A stretch of 38,532 bases of DNA from CAZWDL01 sp964632995 (GTDB lineage Bacteria > Bacteroidota > Bacteroidia > Chitinophagales > Saprospiraceae), in contig CAZWDL010000069.1 in the NCBI GenBank assembly GCA_964632995.1, positions 1-38,532 on the forward strand, given 5' to 3'. The notes under the pieces were generated by a model, which did no database searches, was not told the origin of the DNA, and saw only the letters and a list, made by a program, of their open reading frames with translations. Each line of letters starts with the position of its first letter. The first letter of the stretch is position 1. Below, one piece after another: positions 8,476 through 16,928 of the stretch. A program made the translations under genes and the position numbers.

Positions 8476-9468
8476 TCAAACCACCGCCACCCGTTCCCAC
8501 TGCCCGCTCTCCACCGATTTTTCCAGCGCTTCCAGTACGGCTACGCCTTCCAGGATATGCTGGTGGCTGCGGGGTTCTTTGCCGGTTCGGAACATGGTGA
8601 CCATATCCGTATAGTTTTTCGGTGGCTGTTGCTCTTCTACGCGGGATTTGAGCTCTATGATTCCTTCTTCCGTTTCCACGAAGGTCTGCCAGCCGTATTT
8701 TTTGGTAGTGAAGACCAGGCTGGCCATCATGCCGTTGTCGAAGATCAGGTTAGCGCCGCTGTTTTGGCCGTTTCGGTTGATCCGCACTTTTTCGATCTTT
8801 TCGTCAAACATATACTGCAGCGGCTGCACGACGTGGACGCCGTAGAAGAACACCCCGCCGTAGGGCGAGTCCAGCTCCACCGGGCCGGAGCGGACGAGCT
8901 GGTTGATCTCGCCTAGTTCGGCCAGCTGCGCCTTGATATCCAGCGTAGCGTCGCTGTGGGCGATGGAGCTGTAGGAGGTGACCGGCATTCCGTGCTCGCG
9001 GGCGATCTCCAGAAAGCGGGCGCCTTCTTCCACCCGGTAGCAGAAGGGCTTGTCGATAAAGGTGGGAATACCTTCCTTGACAAAGGGCAGCGCGGCTTCC
9101 AGGTGGTACTTGGCGTGCCGGTGATCCACGATGAGGGCGTCGATTTTGCCCCTCATTTCCTTCGGGTCTCTGACCATGTTGGGAATGGCGCCCCGTTCCA
9201 TGGCATCTTTGGCGAAGGCTTCGGTCTCACCCCATACGTATTTGACTTCCACGCCGGGAAAGGCCTTTTCGATGTTGAACAGCTTGCCGAAGGTGCGCGT
9301 ATGGGAGTTCTCCGCACCGATGATGCCGATGCTTATCTTTTTCGATTCCTGCTGTTCATCGCTGAGGAGCGACGAGGAGAGTAGGGGCGTCGGCGAAAGG
9401 GCAAGGGAGGAGAGGGCCAGGCCTTTACTCATTTTTTCTAAAAATTTTCTTCTCGTATGTATAGACAT
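8476..9468 (-). CDS. Gfo/Idh/MocA family oxidoreductase, Tat-exported
   Basis: 330 aa. The N-terminus TRRKFLEKMSKG followed by a hydrophobic stretch is a twin-arginine signal. The Rossmann start follows (ISIGIIGAENSHTRTF), with the conserved FIDKPFCYRVEEG lysine motif (E/D-K-P) and the C-terminal substrate domain. The NAD motif GIIGAENS departs from the usual GxGxxG, so cofactor binding may differ. Family members act on sugars or cyclitols with NAD(P), and periplasmic members are common in Bacteroidota polysaccharide or myo-inositol utilisation. A second, distinct MocA-like gene lies upstream on the same strand, 224 nt away with repeats between, so they are probably separate transcripts. Confidence 0.9.
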   Translation of the reverse strand: MSIHTRRKFLEKMSKGLALSSLALSPTPLLSSSLLSDEQQESKKISIGIIGAENSHTRTFGKLFNIEKAFPGVEVKYVWGETEAFAKDAMERGAIPNMVRDPKEMRGKIDALIVDHRHAKYHLEAALPFVKEGIPTFIDKPFCYRVEEGARFLEIAREHGMPVTSYSSIAHSDATLDIKAQLAELGEINQLVRSGPVELDSPYGGVFFYGVHVVQPLQYMFDEKIEKVRINRNGQNSGANLIFDNGMMASLVFTTKKYGWQTFVETEEGIIELKSRVEEQQPPKNYTDMVTMFRTGKEPRSHQHILEGVAVLEALEKSVESGQWERVAVV

Positions 9469-9487
9469 GGTTGAAATTTATATAATT

Positions 9488-9525
9488 GAGCGTAAAACCT
9501 ATTGGTCTTCAGCAATAGGATGAAA
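9488..9525. repeat. Solo IS200/IS605-type end hairpin
   Basis: GAGCGTAAAA precedes CCTATTG (9498-9504) - GTCTTCAG - CAATAGG (9513-9519), followed by ATGAAA. The same layout, loop and flanks, but different stem bases, adjoin the IS200-like transposase at 38302-38324. Three stem pairs change compensatorily (C-G to T-A). No transposase is nearby. It sits in the leader or promoter of the MocA-like gene starting at 9468. Confidence 0.65.
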
Positions 9526-9599
9526 TCGAATGTTTTTGAAAAAAAATTGTTTCAATAACTCGCCGGTACAAGCGGTTCAGCCTCCAGCATCCATTTCAA

Positions 9600-9652
9600 A
9601 GTCGGAAGTGGGCCATACGGCTCTTCGCTTCGCTCCGAGAAGTCGGAATGGG
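9600..9652. repeat. GTCGGAA / GCCATACGGC short dispersed repeat
   Basis: AAGTCGGAAGTGGGCCATACGGCTCTTCGC...GAGAAGTCGGAA matches, with a few changes, the sequence at the broken contig end inside the HTCS gene (about 2899-2960). The core GCCATACGGCTCTTCGC...GCTTCG/CTCCGAGA is palindromic. It probably explains why the assembly broke at 2965. Confidence 0.55.
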
Positions 9653-9692
9653 TTTCGCCTGGTCCAGCATCCATCCAGCACCCAGTATCCAG

Positions 9693-11048
9693 CTACCAGC
9701 TCATCTCCCACCCCTTCTCATACTCCCGGCTCCACAGCTTCCTGGCCTCCTTATCTTTCAGAATATGCCCGTTTGCCGGGTCGATATTCAGCGAGCGGCC
9801 GACGCGCTGGGCGATGTTTCCCAGTTGGACGAGCAGGGTGCTCTTGTGCCCTGAATCGATATCCGAGTGGAGGGCAGCACCGTTCGTGATCGCGTCAAAC
9901 ATATTATTGATGTGCAGCGCATCGAGTTGTTCGGCGGGGTTGGTCACATTCCGGGGGTCGGCCTTTATCTTGGCGTCCACTTTTTTGACCACTTTGCCTT
10001 GGAGGTCAAACTGGGTATAGCTGTCGCCGCCGGGGATGAGGAGGCTGCCTTCTTCCCCGTAGAACAGCACGCCGACTGAGCTGCCCTCGATGTCTTTGCC
10101 GTTGCAGCTGCGGCCTTCCCAGGTCATCGTCATCCCTTCAGGGAAATCCAGGTTGATGACCTGGGTGTCGGGCGTTTCCCAGTCGTCCTGGTAGTGATAG
10201 CGGCCGCCGTTGGAGCTTACCTTTACCGGGTAATCCACCTGCATACCCCAGCGGAGCAGGTCGATCATATGGGTGCCGTTGTTGAGGGCTTCCCCCGTTC
10301 CCCAGTGCCAGTGCCAATGCCAGTTGTAGTGGACGAGGTTGTCTTTGTATTCGCGCCGCGGCGCGGGGCCCTGCCAGCCTTCCCAGTCGAGCCATTCGGG
10401 CGGGGCCGTTTTTTTTCCAATACCGATCGATTGCCGGGTGTTGCTGTACCATCCCTTGCCGAAGTAGACGCGCCCGATCGCCCCGTCCTGCAAGGCTTTG
10501 ATACCGTCCATAACGTTGGGCCAGGAGCGGCGCTGGTTGCCCATTTGTACGACCTTACCGTAGCGCTTTTGCGCTTCCACCAGTATTTCTCCTTCCCGCG
10601 GGTTGTGGCTGCAGGGTTTTTCGATGTACACGTGCTTGTCTGCCTGCATAGCCAGCAGCGCGGCCGGGGCGTGCCAGTGATCCGGCGCGGCGATTACCAG
10701 GACATCCACCTCCGGACTTTCCAGCGATTTGCGGAAATCGGTAAAGCCCTCGGGCGTGGTTTTCTGCCGTTCTTTCAGCCCGTCTATGCACCGGTCGACG
10801 GCCCGGCGGTCTACGTCGCAGATGTGGATGACCGAGCAGCGATCCTGCGCGGCAAAGTTGCGGGCCAGGGCATAACCCCGGCTGTTGACGCCCATCACGG
10901 AGGCGTTGATGGTTTCGTTGGCGCCGAGGATGCGCCGGTAGCTTTCGGCGCTGAAGGCGGGCAAGATGCCGCCGGCCAGTAACATTCCGGAACCGGCGCC
11001 GGCTTTTTTAATAAAATTCCTTCTGGAAGTGGTGGGCTGGTGTTTCAT
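9693..11048 (-). CDS. Gfo/Idh/MocA family oxidoreductase with Tat signal (glucose-fructose oxidoreductase-like)
   Basis: 451 aa. Twin-arginine signal TSRRNFIKKAGAGSG plus a hydrophobic run to about residue 33. The Rossmann region begins INASVMGVNSRGYALARNF; then IAAPDHWHAPAALLAMQADK, the catalytic-type Lys motif VYIEKPCSHNPREG, and the large C-terminal domain with HWGTGEALNNGTHMIDLLRWG. This matches the periplasmic MocA group abundant in Bacteroidota and Planctomycetota, including enzymes acting oxidatively on glycosides. The substrate is unknown. A possible promoter box lies 35-42 nt upstream of the start. The downstream MocA-like gene is only distantly similar. Confidence 0.92.
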   Translation of the reverse strand: MKHQPTTSRRNFIKKAGAGSGMLLAGGILPAFSAESYRRILGANETINASVMGVNSRGYALARNFAAQDRCSVIHICDVDRRAVDRCIDGLKERQKTTPEGFTDFRKSLESPEVDVLVIAAPDHWHAPAALLAMQADKHVYIEKPCSHNPREGEILVEAQKRYGKVVQMGNQRRSWPNVMDGIKALQDGAIGRVYFGKGWYSNTRQSIGIGKKTAPPEWLDWEGWQGPAPRREYKDNLVHYNWHWHWHWGTGEALNNGTHMIDLLRWGMQVDYPVKVSSNGGRYHYQDDWETPDTQVINLDFPEGMTMTWEGRSCNGKDIEGSSVGVLFYGEEGSLLIPGGDSYTQFDLQGKVVKKVDAKIKADPRNVTNPAEQLDALHINNMFDAITNGAALHSDIDSGHKSTLLVQLGNIAQRVGRSLNIDPANGHILKDKEARKLWSREYEKGWEMSW

Positions 11049-11082
11049 GGTATTGTTTGTTTGCAGTTAAAATACACTTTTC

Positions 11083-11090
11083 CAAAGTAA
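11083..11090 (-). promoter_or_regulatory. Candidate promoter box of the MocA-like gene
   Basis: On the minus strand the sequence is TTACTTTGGAAAAGTG, one base off TAnnTTTG, 35 nt before the ATG. The 15-mer CACTTTTCCAAAGTA recurs upstream of the truncated propeller gene at about 26606-26620. The spacer 11091-11421 otherwise contains only short direct repeats (CACAGAG) and no gene. Confidence 0.3.
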
Positions 11091-11421
11091 AAAATATACC
11101 GGAATCGGGCGTTGGGTTTACTTCAAAAATTGAAGTTACACAGAGATGCACGGAGGAGTCACAGAGCGCCACAGAGTTATGCCAATTCGGAAACTGGAAG
11201 TCGGAAAGCGGGATGCACAAATCATTGAATTTAGGGTTCCCTATTGCTATTGCATACGACAAAAAAGATTGGGGATGGTGTTAGTTAATTGAATGTCAGT
11301 TTTTTATGTTTCAGCGTGCCTTCTCCTCGCCGGCTGGTCCCGCGGGCTATTTAGGAGCAGGCGGGCTTGTGACTCTGCGTAATAAAAAATACTTTTCGGA
11401 GTGTTTTCAATTTGGTAATAA

Positions 11422-11453
11422 GAGAGGAGGCGCCCTTAAAGGCGCTGCCTCTC
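11422..11453 (-). terminator. GC-rich 3'-hairpin family, copy B (terminator-like)
   Basis: GAGAGG...CCTCTC arms with inner GGCGCCCTTAAAGGCGC. On the minus strand the hairpin lies 23 nt after the LysE stop and is followed by TTATTACC, a weak T-tract, so it may terminate that transcript. Confidence 0.45.
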
Positions 11454-11475
11454 ATGTCCTGTAAGGCGCCGCCTT

Positions 11476-12100
11476 TTACCATACCCTTATAGCCGTCAGC
11501 ACCGNNNNNNNNNNCCGCCATACCCAGCAGCAGCCCAGCCAGGATGTAATTGACGTTGCGCGCGATAAAGTCCACGTACCGGTCGATGAGTTCGGCGAAC
11601 CAGATGTAGAGGAAGAAGAGGGCCAGGGAGCCGGCCATTGTTCCGGCGGCGAAGAGGTAGTTGCAGGGCGGTTCCACCTCCAGCCAGCCCCGGCTTCTCA
11701 GCAGGGCGCAGGCGCCGATGAGATAGGGGATGGTCAGTAAATTTGCGGCGGCTACGCCGAAGCCCTTCCAAAAGGGGTTGCTCATTTCCTCCTCGACAGT
11801 CCGGTCGACCGGCTGGCGGGCCTTGTAATAAAAATAGACCGCCAGGCCCAGAAAAATGACAATGCCTCCGTAGTTCAGATACTCCGTGATTTGCGGATGC
11901 CCTACCAGAAAGCGGATAAAGGTAGCTGCCAGGAAGGCCTCCACCGTCGTGACAATCACCGCTCCCAGGGTAAATAAAGCGGCGTCCCGGCGTCCCGCCT
12001 CCAGACTGACCTTCAGTATCGTCATGTTGATCATGCCGGGGGGCAGCAGGCCCAGAAAGGCGACCAAAAAGCCGAGCAGCAGTACTTGTGCGTATCCCAT
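11476..12100 (-). CDS. LysE family translocator (amino-acid exporter), interrupted by a scaffold gap
   Basis: The N-terminus MGYAQVLLLGFLVAFLGLLP is followed by PGMINMTILKVSLEAGRRDA, the LysE/RhtB signature, and about six membrane helices. The ten N at 11505-11514 fall five codons after GLLLGMA. The true C-terminus is visible beyond the gap in another frame: GTG CTG ACG GCT ATA AGG GTA TGG TAA (11476-11502) reads VLTAIRVW and a stop, the usual LysE ending. Joining the contigs through a 3-nt CGG overlap gives GMAVLTAIRVW and restores one frame. The alternative frame running on to 11351 is repeat sequence. Function inferred: export of an amino acid or other small solute at the inner membrane. 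Confidence 0.85.
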
Positions 12101-12613
12101 AACCCAAAGCTACGGGAGGATTTTGAAGATTGGTATAATGAGGAGGAATTTTTGGCTGAATGCTACTCGCTGTTTGCCCTTCGCAGGCCGGTGAGGCTCG
12201 GCGACGTAGGGCTTGGAAGCCGCATGGGGTCACCGTTAATGGCCACCGGTCTTGGTAGTGCCGCGGAGAAAAAATTAATAGCCGCAAGGAGAAAACGCGA
12301 AGCGTTTTCCTGCCTGGTCGGTCCTGAGATTCCGGGGGAGACTCGCGAACTCCTTTGGAGCAGGCAGGCGTAGCGCACTCAGCGCCTCAGCGTCAGCGCG
12401 GCTGTAGGATTGCTAAGAAGCAGCTTTTCGCTTACGCGAAAAGACACTTCTCAAATACACGCAAAGGCGCAGGGGGCGCAAAGCACACTGCAGCGTTTTA
12501 TAAATTCTTTACCTGTAGCGCCAGAAAGGCCGGATCTTCTCCATGTTTTTCCTTGTTTAGCCTGCGAATAGCGAATAGCGAATAGCGAACAGCTTCTTGT
12601 TCCTGAATAATAC
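12101..12613. other. Repeat-rich spacer without a gene
   Basis: It contains hairpins AAAACGC-GAA-GCGTTTT (about 12293-12310) and CTTTTCGC-TTAC-GCGAAAAG (about 12425-12444), and a 7-bp tandem GCGAATA repeated three times at about 12564-12585. The same heptamer, inverted, is at about 14922-14940. No credible open frame. Confidence 0.5.
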
Positions 12614-13438
12614 TTATCCACTGTGCTTACCTAAAAATTCCAGCACAGCCTCGTTATACCTCTCCGGATCATCCGCCGGCATCTCGTGGGTGCTTTCCGG
12701 GATGGTCACGCACTCGTTGTCAGGCAGGCAGCGTTCGAGTTCGTACACAATGAGCTGAAACATCCGGAGGCTGTGCTCGCCGGTTAGCAGGAGGGTAGAT
12801 GTTTTTATTTTTCCGGCATCCTCGCGGGTGAAGGGCGTCCAGAAGTTGGAACTGGAGGTTTCGGCCTTGAATTCGCAGGCGTTGTCCATAATCAGTTGCT
12901 GAACCGGCGGAGGAAACTGGTCGAAAGCGCCTTCCGCTACCACGCCGTCAACAAACTTTTTCACGCCTCTTTTCATTTCCCCCTGCTTCAGGATTTCTCC
13001 CGCGGGCTCCCATACCTCTTCCAGAAAATTGTCCCGAAGGGGACGCCCTTCCGGATGTTGGTCCAGAAGCGGAAAGACCGGCGGTTCTCCCAGCACTAGT
13101 GACCGCACCCGCTCCGGATGTCGCAGCGCCAGGAACAGCGCAGTATAGGCCCCGTAGGAATTGCCGACGACATGGGCGGAGTCGAGTCCCAGTTTCTCGA
13201 TGAATGCCGCGAGATCGCCCGCGTGCAAAGCGGCGGAGTAATCGGACTCATCGCCTTCACATGGATTGGGGTGGTGATACCGCCGGCTGTAGGATATGGT
13301 ACGGTACTTCTCTGCGAAGGGATCCAACTGCAGCTCCCAGCTGCGGTAATCGCCGAGGGCGCCGTGTACCAGGATGAGGGGGTCTTGTTCCTTTTCTACA
13401 TATTCGGGTGGGGTGTCGTTGAGTTGGATGGTTGGATG
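12614..13438 (-). CDS. Alpha/beta hydrolase with no recognisable start codon
   Basis: The fold is clear: oxyanion motif LILVHGALGDYRSW (about 13378-13339), nucleophile elbow VVGNSYGAYTA (Ser), LLLTGEHS, and the terminal ESTHEMP (His). The frame is open from a TGA at 13484-13486 but contains no ATG or GTG; the first conventional alternative start is TTG 13327, which would delete the oxyanion strand. Homologous-looking sequence (TIQLNDTPPEYVEKEQDP) begins about 13432. Either a rare start codon is used or the 5' end has decayed. The substrate is unknown; it is probably cytosolic. The listed left coordinate includes the stop, and the right one marks where family similarity begins. Confidence 0.65.
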   Translation of the reverse strand, partial: HPTIQLNDTPPEYVEKEQDPLILVHGALGDYRSWELQLDPFAEKYRTISYSRRYHHPNPCEGDESDYSAALHAGDLAAFIEKLGLDSAHVVGNSYGAYTALFLALRHPERVRSLVLGEPPVFPLLDQHPEGRPLRDNFLEEVWEPAGEILKQGEMKRGVKKFVDGVVAEGAFDQFPPPVQQLIMDNACEFKAETSSSNFWTPFTREDAGKIKTSTLLLTGEHSLRMFQLIVYELERCLPDNECVTIPESTHEMPADDPERYNEAVLEFLGKHSG

Positions 13439-13597
13439 AAAATGAAAAAGATAATCAAACGGAATGGGGCAGGATGCTGCGAGTCAGCTTATTGGAAAGA
13501 AAAAATAGAATGGAGGCGACCAACCAGGAAGGAGTCGCCTCTATAGGAGATAAACCAGGAAATGGTTTCGAATTAAGACCAGACTGAAAACTTGTTG

Positions 13598-14038
13598 TTA
13601 ATTATAGTTATGCAGGTGTGGATATTTCTTTTCTAATCGTTGAAATTCTTCATGAAGCGAATCAAACTTTTCATTGAGTTGTTGAACTTCTTCTTGCGAT
13701 TTTGCAGATTTGATTCCCATTTCAATTTCCTTAGCTTCCCGCATGACTCTCTGTACTTCTTCGAGGTTTTCCCACTTTTGTGTTTTGCGGGAGTTACGCA
13801 TGAAAGCTTCCAGTGTTTGCAGATTTACCTCTAGAAATTCTTGGGGATACCTTTGACTCACATATTTCAATTTGTCATATACCGAATCAGCGTCGTAGGG
13901 TTCTGTAATTCGTTGGATGGAATCGAGTTTTTCGCGGATCAGTTTTTGATCACTGAACTCCTGATTAGTTTCCAAAGTTTCACAGGAAGAACTGAATATA
14001 AATAAAGAAACTAAAAGAAAAAAAACTGTTTTTTTCAT
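13598..14038 (-). CDS. Small lipoprotein with coiled-coil C-terminus
   Basis: 146 aa. MKKTVFFLLVSLFIFSSSC is a type II signal with the lipid-anchored Cys19. The rest is soluble and helical; the last 60 residues are charged heptads (EEVQQLNEKFDSLHEEFQRLEKK). No enzymatic motif. It starts 32 nt after the stop of the Cys-rich secreted protein gene and is probably co-transcribed with it. Both are more AT-rich than the flanking genes. Not a family I recognise. Confidence 0.75.
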   Translation of the reverse strand: MKKTVFFLLVSLFIFSSSCETLETNQEFSDQKLIREKLDSIQRITEPYDADSVYDKLKYVSQRYPQEFLEVNLQTLEAFMRNSRKTQKWENLEEVQRVMREAKEIEMGIKSAKSQEEVQQLNEKFDSLHEEFQRLEKKYPHLHNYN

Positions 14039-14070
14039 GACGTCAATTTTTTTGGTAGATAGATGTTTGT

Positions 14071-14532
14071 TTAAGGATTACAGCAACCATTACACATCGA
14101 TCCGGAAAAAAACTTGAAATAGGAATTTCTTGCAACGGTAATATCACCAACCAAGGGGAACTCAAGACATAAAGAATAAGTACCTTGCCAAAATCCTCTG
14201 AGTGTTCCGCTTTCATACCATCCGTAAGAATAATCATTGTGACATATTCCGAACCCTAATCCGAGTACTTCTGCCCTACAGTTCGCTTCACAAGTGTTAA
14301 TATCTTGAGGGGCTGCCAGACCCCCTTCCGGCCCCGTTCCACTACTGGGAATGGTTATCACCGGACCGACCGTTGCGAAACCTTTGATTTCTGTAATTCC
14401 AAAAATTGATTGCATCACGGTTTCTGTATATGCACAACAATACCCGCCAACCTTCGCTTCAATTTCACCTGTATTGCTGAAAAACAGGGCCAAAAAAATG
14501 ATTAAAACTTTTGTAAAGTGTCCAGACTTCAT
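14071..14532 (-). CDS. Secreted Cys-rich protein of unknown function
   Basis: 153 aa. A Sec signal peptide is followed from about residue 28 by a small mature domain with nine cysteines in pairs or triplets (GGYCCAY, NTCEANC, GICHND, SLCLEF, MCNGCCNP), so a disulfide-stabilised or metal-binding extracellular fold is likely. It is glycine- and aromatic-rich and has no T9SS domain. First gene of a probable two-gene unit with the coiled-coil lipoprotein. Start ATG 14530-14532. Could be a secreted peptide effector, a structural protein or a toxin; nothing in the sequence decides. Confidence 0.7.
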   Translation of the reverse strand: MKSGHFTKVLIIFLALFFSNTGEIEAKVGGYCCAYTETVMQSIFGITEIKGFATVGPVITIPSSGTGPEGGLAAPQDINTCEANCRAEVLGLGFGICHNDYSYGWYESGTLRGFWQGTYSLCLEFPLVGDITVARNSYFKFFSGSMCNGCCNP

Positions 14533-15075
14533 GGTAATAAAATTTAATTGAAAAATAATGATATGCGGTATAATATATAAAGGTGGTTTTAGTCCAATGG
14601 ATTTAGAAATTTTATTGATGAAATAAGAAGCTGGAAAAAGAAGATACGCTAGACCATATAATTCTTCTTCCCAGTCAGAAATCGACCTTTCTTATGTTCG
14701 ATTGATTCAAAACTAGGGGTTTTACCAATACAATGTTGGGACAAGTTGGGACAAGTTGGGACATCCAGCTTGTTCAAACTCTTTTTTTGCGCTTTTCACT
14801 CCAGTATTTTTGGAGTGAAAGCAACAAGGCGGTAAACAGTTGATGGAGGAGAGCATAAGAAAGACACTTGCCTGGTGGGGAGAGACAGGGATCTATTAAT
14901 ATTCGTTGGAATGCCTAAGATCGCTATTCGCTATTCGCTGTTTGCAGCTTAGCAGAGATTAGCTGCACAGCTCTCGATTTGGCAAGGTTTTGCAGCCAAG
15001 GGCAGTCCGCCCCAGGAACTCCCGGCTTCCCTATTGGCATTTCCCGCTTGCGAATGGCTAACGGCGAATAGCTTA
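14533..15075. other. Spacer with short tandem repeats
   Basis: AT-rich 5' region of the Cys-rich gene, then GTTGGGACAA repeated about three times with a 10-bp period (14735-14763), then CGCTATT repeats (about 14922-14940) and GGCGAATAGC. No gene is visible. Confidence 0.5.
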
Positions 15076-16647
15076 CTATTTCAGTTCCAGTCGCTCCGTC
15101 TTCCCATATCCTTCTCCTCTGATCTGCTCAAAAGCGGCGATCATTTCTTTCAGCTTTTCCGGTCTGGCTTCGGCGAGATTGTTCCGTTGGCCGATATCCT
15201 CATTGAGATTGTACAATTGAAATTCGGGCGCATTACCCAGTTCGATGTTCACATTTTTGTTGACGGCCGGACCGTCGTAGGGAGGGATCATGACCCAGTC
15301 TCCTTTCCGGAAAGCGGTCCGGGTGGTGGCTTCCAGTACTAATTCATTTCTCCCTTCCTCGCTTTTGCCCAGAAAAACATCCAGGAGGTCCCGGCTGTCG
15401 GGACCGCGGGTGGGGTTGTCGGCCAGGGCGGCCAGGGAGGAGATGAGGTCGATTTGAGAAACCAGGGCATCGGAGCTGTCCGGTTGGATCCGGCCTTTCC
15501 AGTAGGTGAGGAAAGGCACCCGGGCGCCCGCCTCGAAGAGACTGTATTTACCACCCCGGAGTGGACCGGCGGGTTGGTGATCGCCGAGTTTTTCCACCGC
15601 ATCGTCGTAATAGCCGTCGTTGAGTACCGGGCCGTTGTCGCTGGATAGAATGATAAGGGTGTTTTCCAGTATCCCTTCCGATTCCAGCGTTTTCACCAAT
15701 TCCCCGATACACCAGTCGGCTTCCACGATGACGTCCCCGCGCGGCCCCATGCCCGAGGCGCCTACGAAGCGGGGGTGGGGCGTGCGGGGCACATGCGGCT
15801 GTTGCAGGGCGTAGTAGAGGAAGAAGGGCTGGTCCTTGTGCTGCCTGACGTATTGCTGGGCCCTGACCAGGAAGGTGTCCGCCATATTTTCGTCCACCCA
15901 CTTAGCATCATCGCCGCCTTTCATATACCCGATGCGCGGGATGCCGTTGACGATGCTGCTGTTGTGGCCGTGGTGCCATTTCATTTTGAGCATTTCCGGG
16001 TTGTCCTTGCCTGTGGGTTCGCCGGGAAAGTTATTCTGATAATCGACCTCGATAGGGTCATCGGGATCGAGGCGGACGACGCGGCCGTTTTCGATGTATA
16101 CGGTCGGCACCCGGTCCTGTGTGGCGGCCATGATGTAGGCATAGTCGAAACCCACCTCGTTGGGACCGGTAGCGATGCGCCGGTTCCAGTCTACATTGCC
16201 GTCCCCTAAACCCAGGTGCCACTTGCCGACGATCCCTGTGTGATAGCCCTCCTGCTTCAGCATCTTGGGTATAGTCATCTCCGTGGTGTCGATCAGCAGG
16301 GGGGCAGTTCCGGAGAGGATTCTGGCCCGCTCGTTGCGCCAGGGATACCTGCCGGTCAGGAGTGCGTAACGGCTGGGCGAACAGGTCGCGGAGGAGGCAT
16401 ATCCGTTGGTAAAACGCATGCCTTCGTTGGCGAGCCGGTCCATGTTGGGGGTAGGAAGGTCGGTGGCGCCGTAAGCACCCATGTCGCCGTAGCCGAGATC
16501 GTCAAGGTAGATGAGGACGATATTGGGTTGGGTGTTCGTACGTTCGTTGGCGGTCTTCTCTTCCTGGTCTGGTGTGGAGCAGGCGGCTAGGAACATCAGA
16601 CCGGCAAGTGCCAATAAGGATAAAGAGCGGTTGGATAGGTGTAGCAT
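15076..16647 (-). CDS. Sulfatase (arylsulfatase type, S1 family), lipoprotein
   Basis: 523 aa. Type II signal ending LAAC (Cys23). Metal site LIYLDDLGYGD (Asp49, Asp50) and formylglycine signature CSPSRYALLTGRYPW (Cys89 is matured to formylglycine; Cys-type). Then VGKWHLG, HAKWVDE-type loops, and the second metal site IILSSDNGP. This is a full-length S1-family sulfatase that removes sulfate esters, likely from algal or host polysaccharides, and is anchored to the cell envelope. It needs a maturation enzyme encoded elsewhere. Same strand as the GH16 gene but separated by 281 nt and GC-rich hairpins, so joint regulation is uncertain. Confidence 0.95.
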   Translation of the reverse strand: MLHLSNRSLSLLALAGLMFLAACSTPDQEEKTANERTNTQPNIVLIYLDDLGYGDMGAYGATDLPTPNMDRLANEGMRFTNGYASSATCSPSRYALLTGRYPWRNERARILSGTAPLLIDTTEMTIPKMLKQEGYHTGIVGKWHLGLGDGNVDWNRRIATGPNEVGFDYAYIMAATQDRVPTVYIENGRVVRLDPDDPIEVDYQNNFPGEPTGKDNPEMLKMKWHHGHNSSIVNGIPRIGYMKGGDDAKWVDENMADTFLVRAQQYVRQHKDQPFFLYYALQQPHVPRTPHPRFVGASGMGPRGDVIVEADWCIGELVKTLESEGILENTLIILSSDNGPVLNDGYYDDAVEKLGDHQPAGPLRGGKYSLFEAGARVPFLTYWKGRIQPDSSDALVSQIDLISSLAALADNPTRGPDSRDLLDVFLGKSEEGRNELVLEATTRTAFRKGDWVMIPPYDGPAVNKNVNIELGNAPEFQLYNLNEDIGQRNNLAEARPEKLKEMIAAFEQIRGEGYGKTERLELK

Positions 16648-16850
16648 ACTAATCTTTGTCCGTTTTTAGATGTCGTAAGATAGATAAAAGTAGGAAATGA
16701 ATGAAGCCGGACCATCGGCCCGTTTTACAAGCTGATAAAACTATCACTACAGCGCTAAAACCTAGAGAGGTTATTCGCTACTCGGGGGTTCGCGGCTAAG
16801 TACGGTATTGTGGTGGGATGCAGAGCAATGAAGAGCATGAGGTGCATGAA

Positions 16851-16927
16851 GAGAGGCGGCGCCCTGGAAGGCGCCGCCTCTCGCGTGCGGGAGGGCGCCT
16901 TGAAGGGCGCCTTCCGGCTTTGCGAGA
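16851..16927 (-). terminator. GC-rich 3'-hairpin family, copy C (double hairpin)
   Basis: GAGAGGCGGCGCC (16851-16863) pairs perfectly with GGCGCCGCCTCTC (16870-16882). A second stem (GGGCGCCTT / AAGGGCGCC) follows, and CTCTCGC (16878-16884) can pair with GCGAGAG (16921-16927). It lies directly after the GH16 stop. There is no long T-run, so Rho-independent termination is uncertain. Confidence 0.5.
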
Positions 16928-16928
16928 G

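Noticed and set aside
10280..10360. HWHWHW run in the second MocA-like protein
   Set aside because: Alternating H/W residues before GTGE are usual in this family, so it is not a repeat expansion.
11351..11504. C-terminal extension of LysE through the gap to 11351
   Set aside because: The frame after the gap encodes repeat sequence; the LysE-like ending lies in another frame and stops at 11476.
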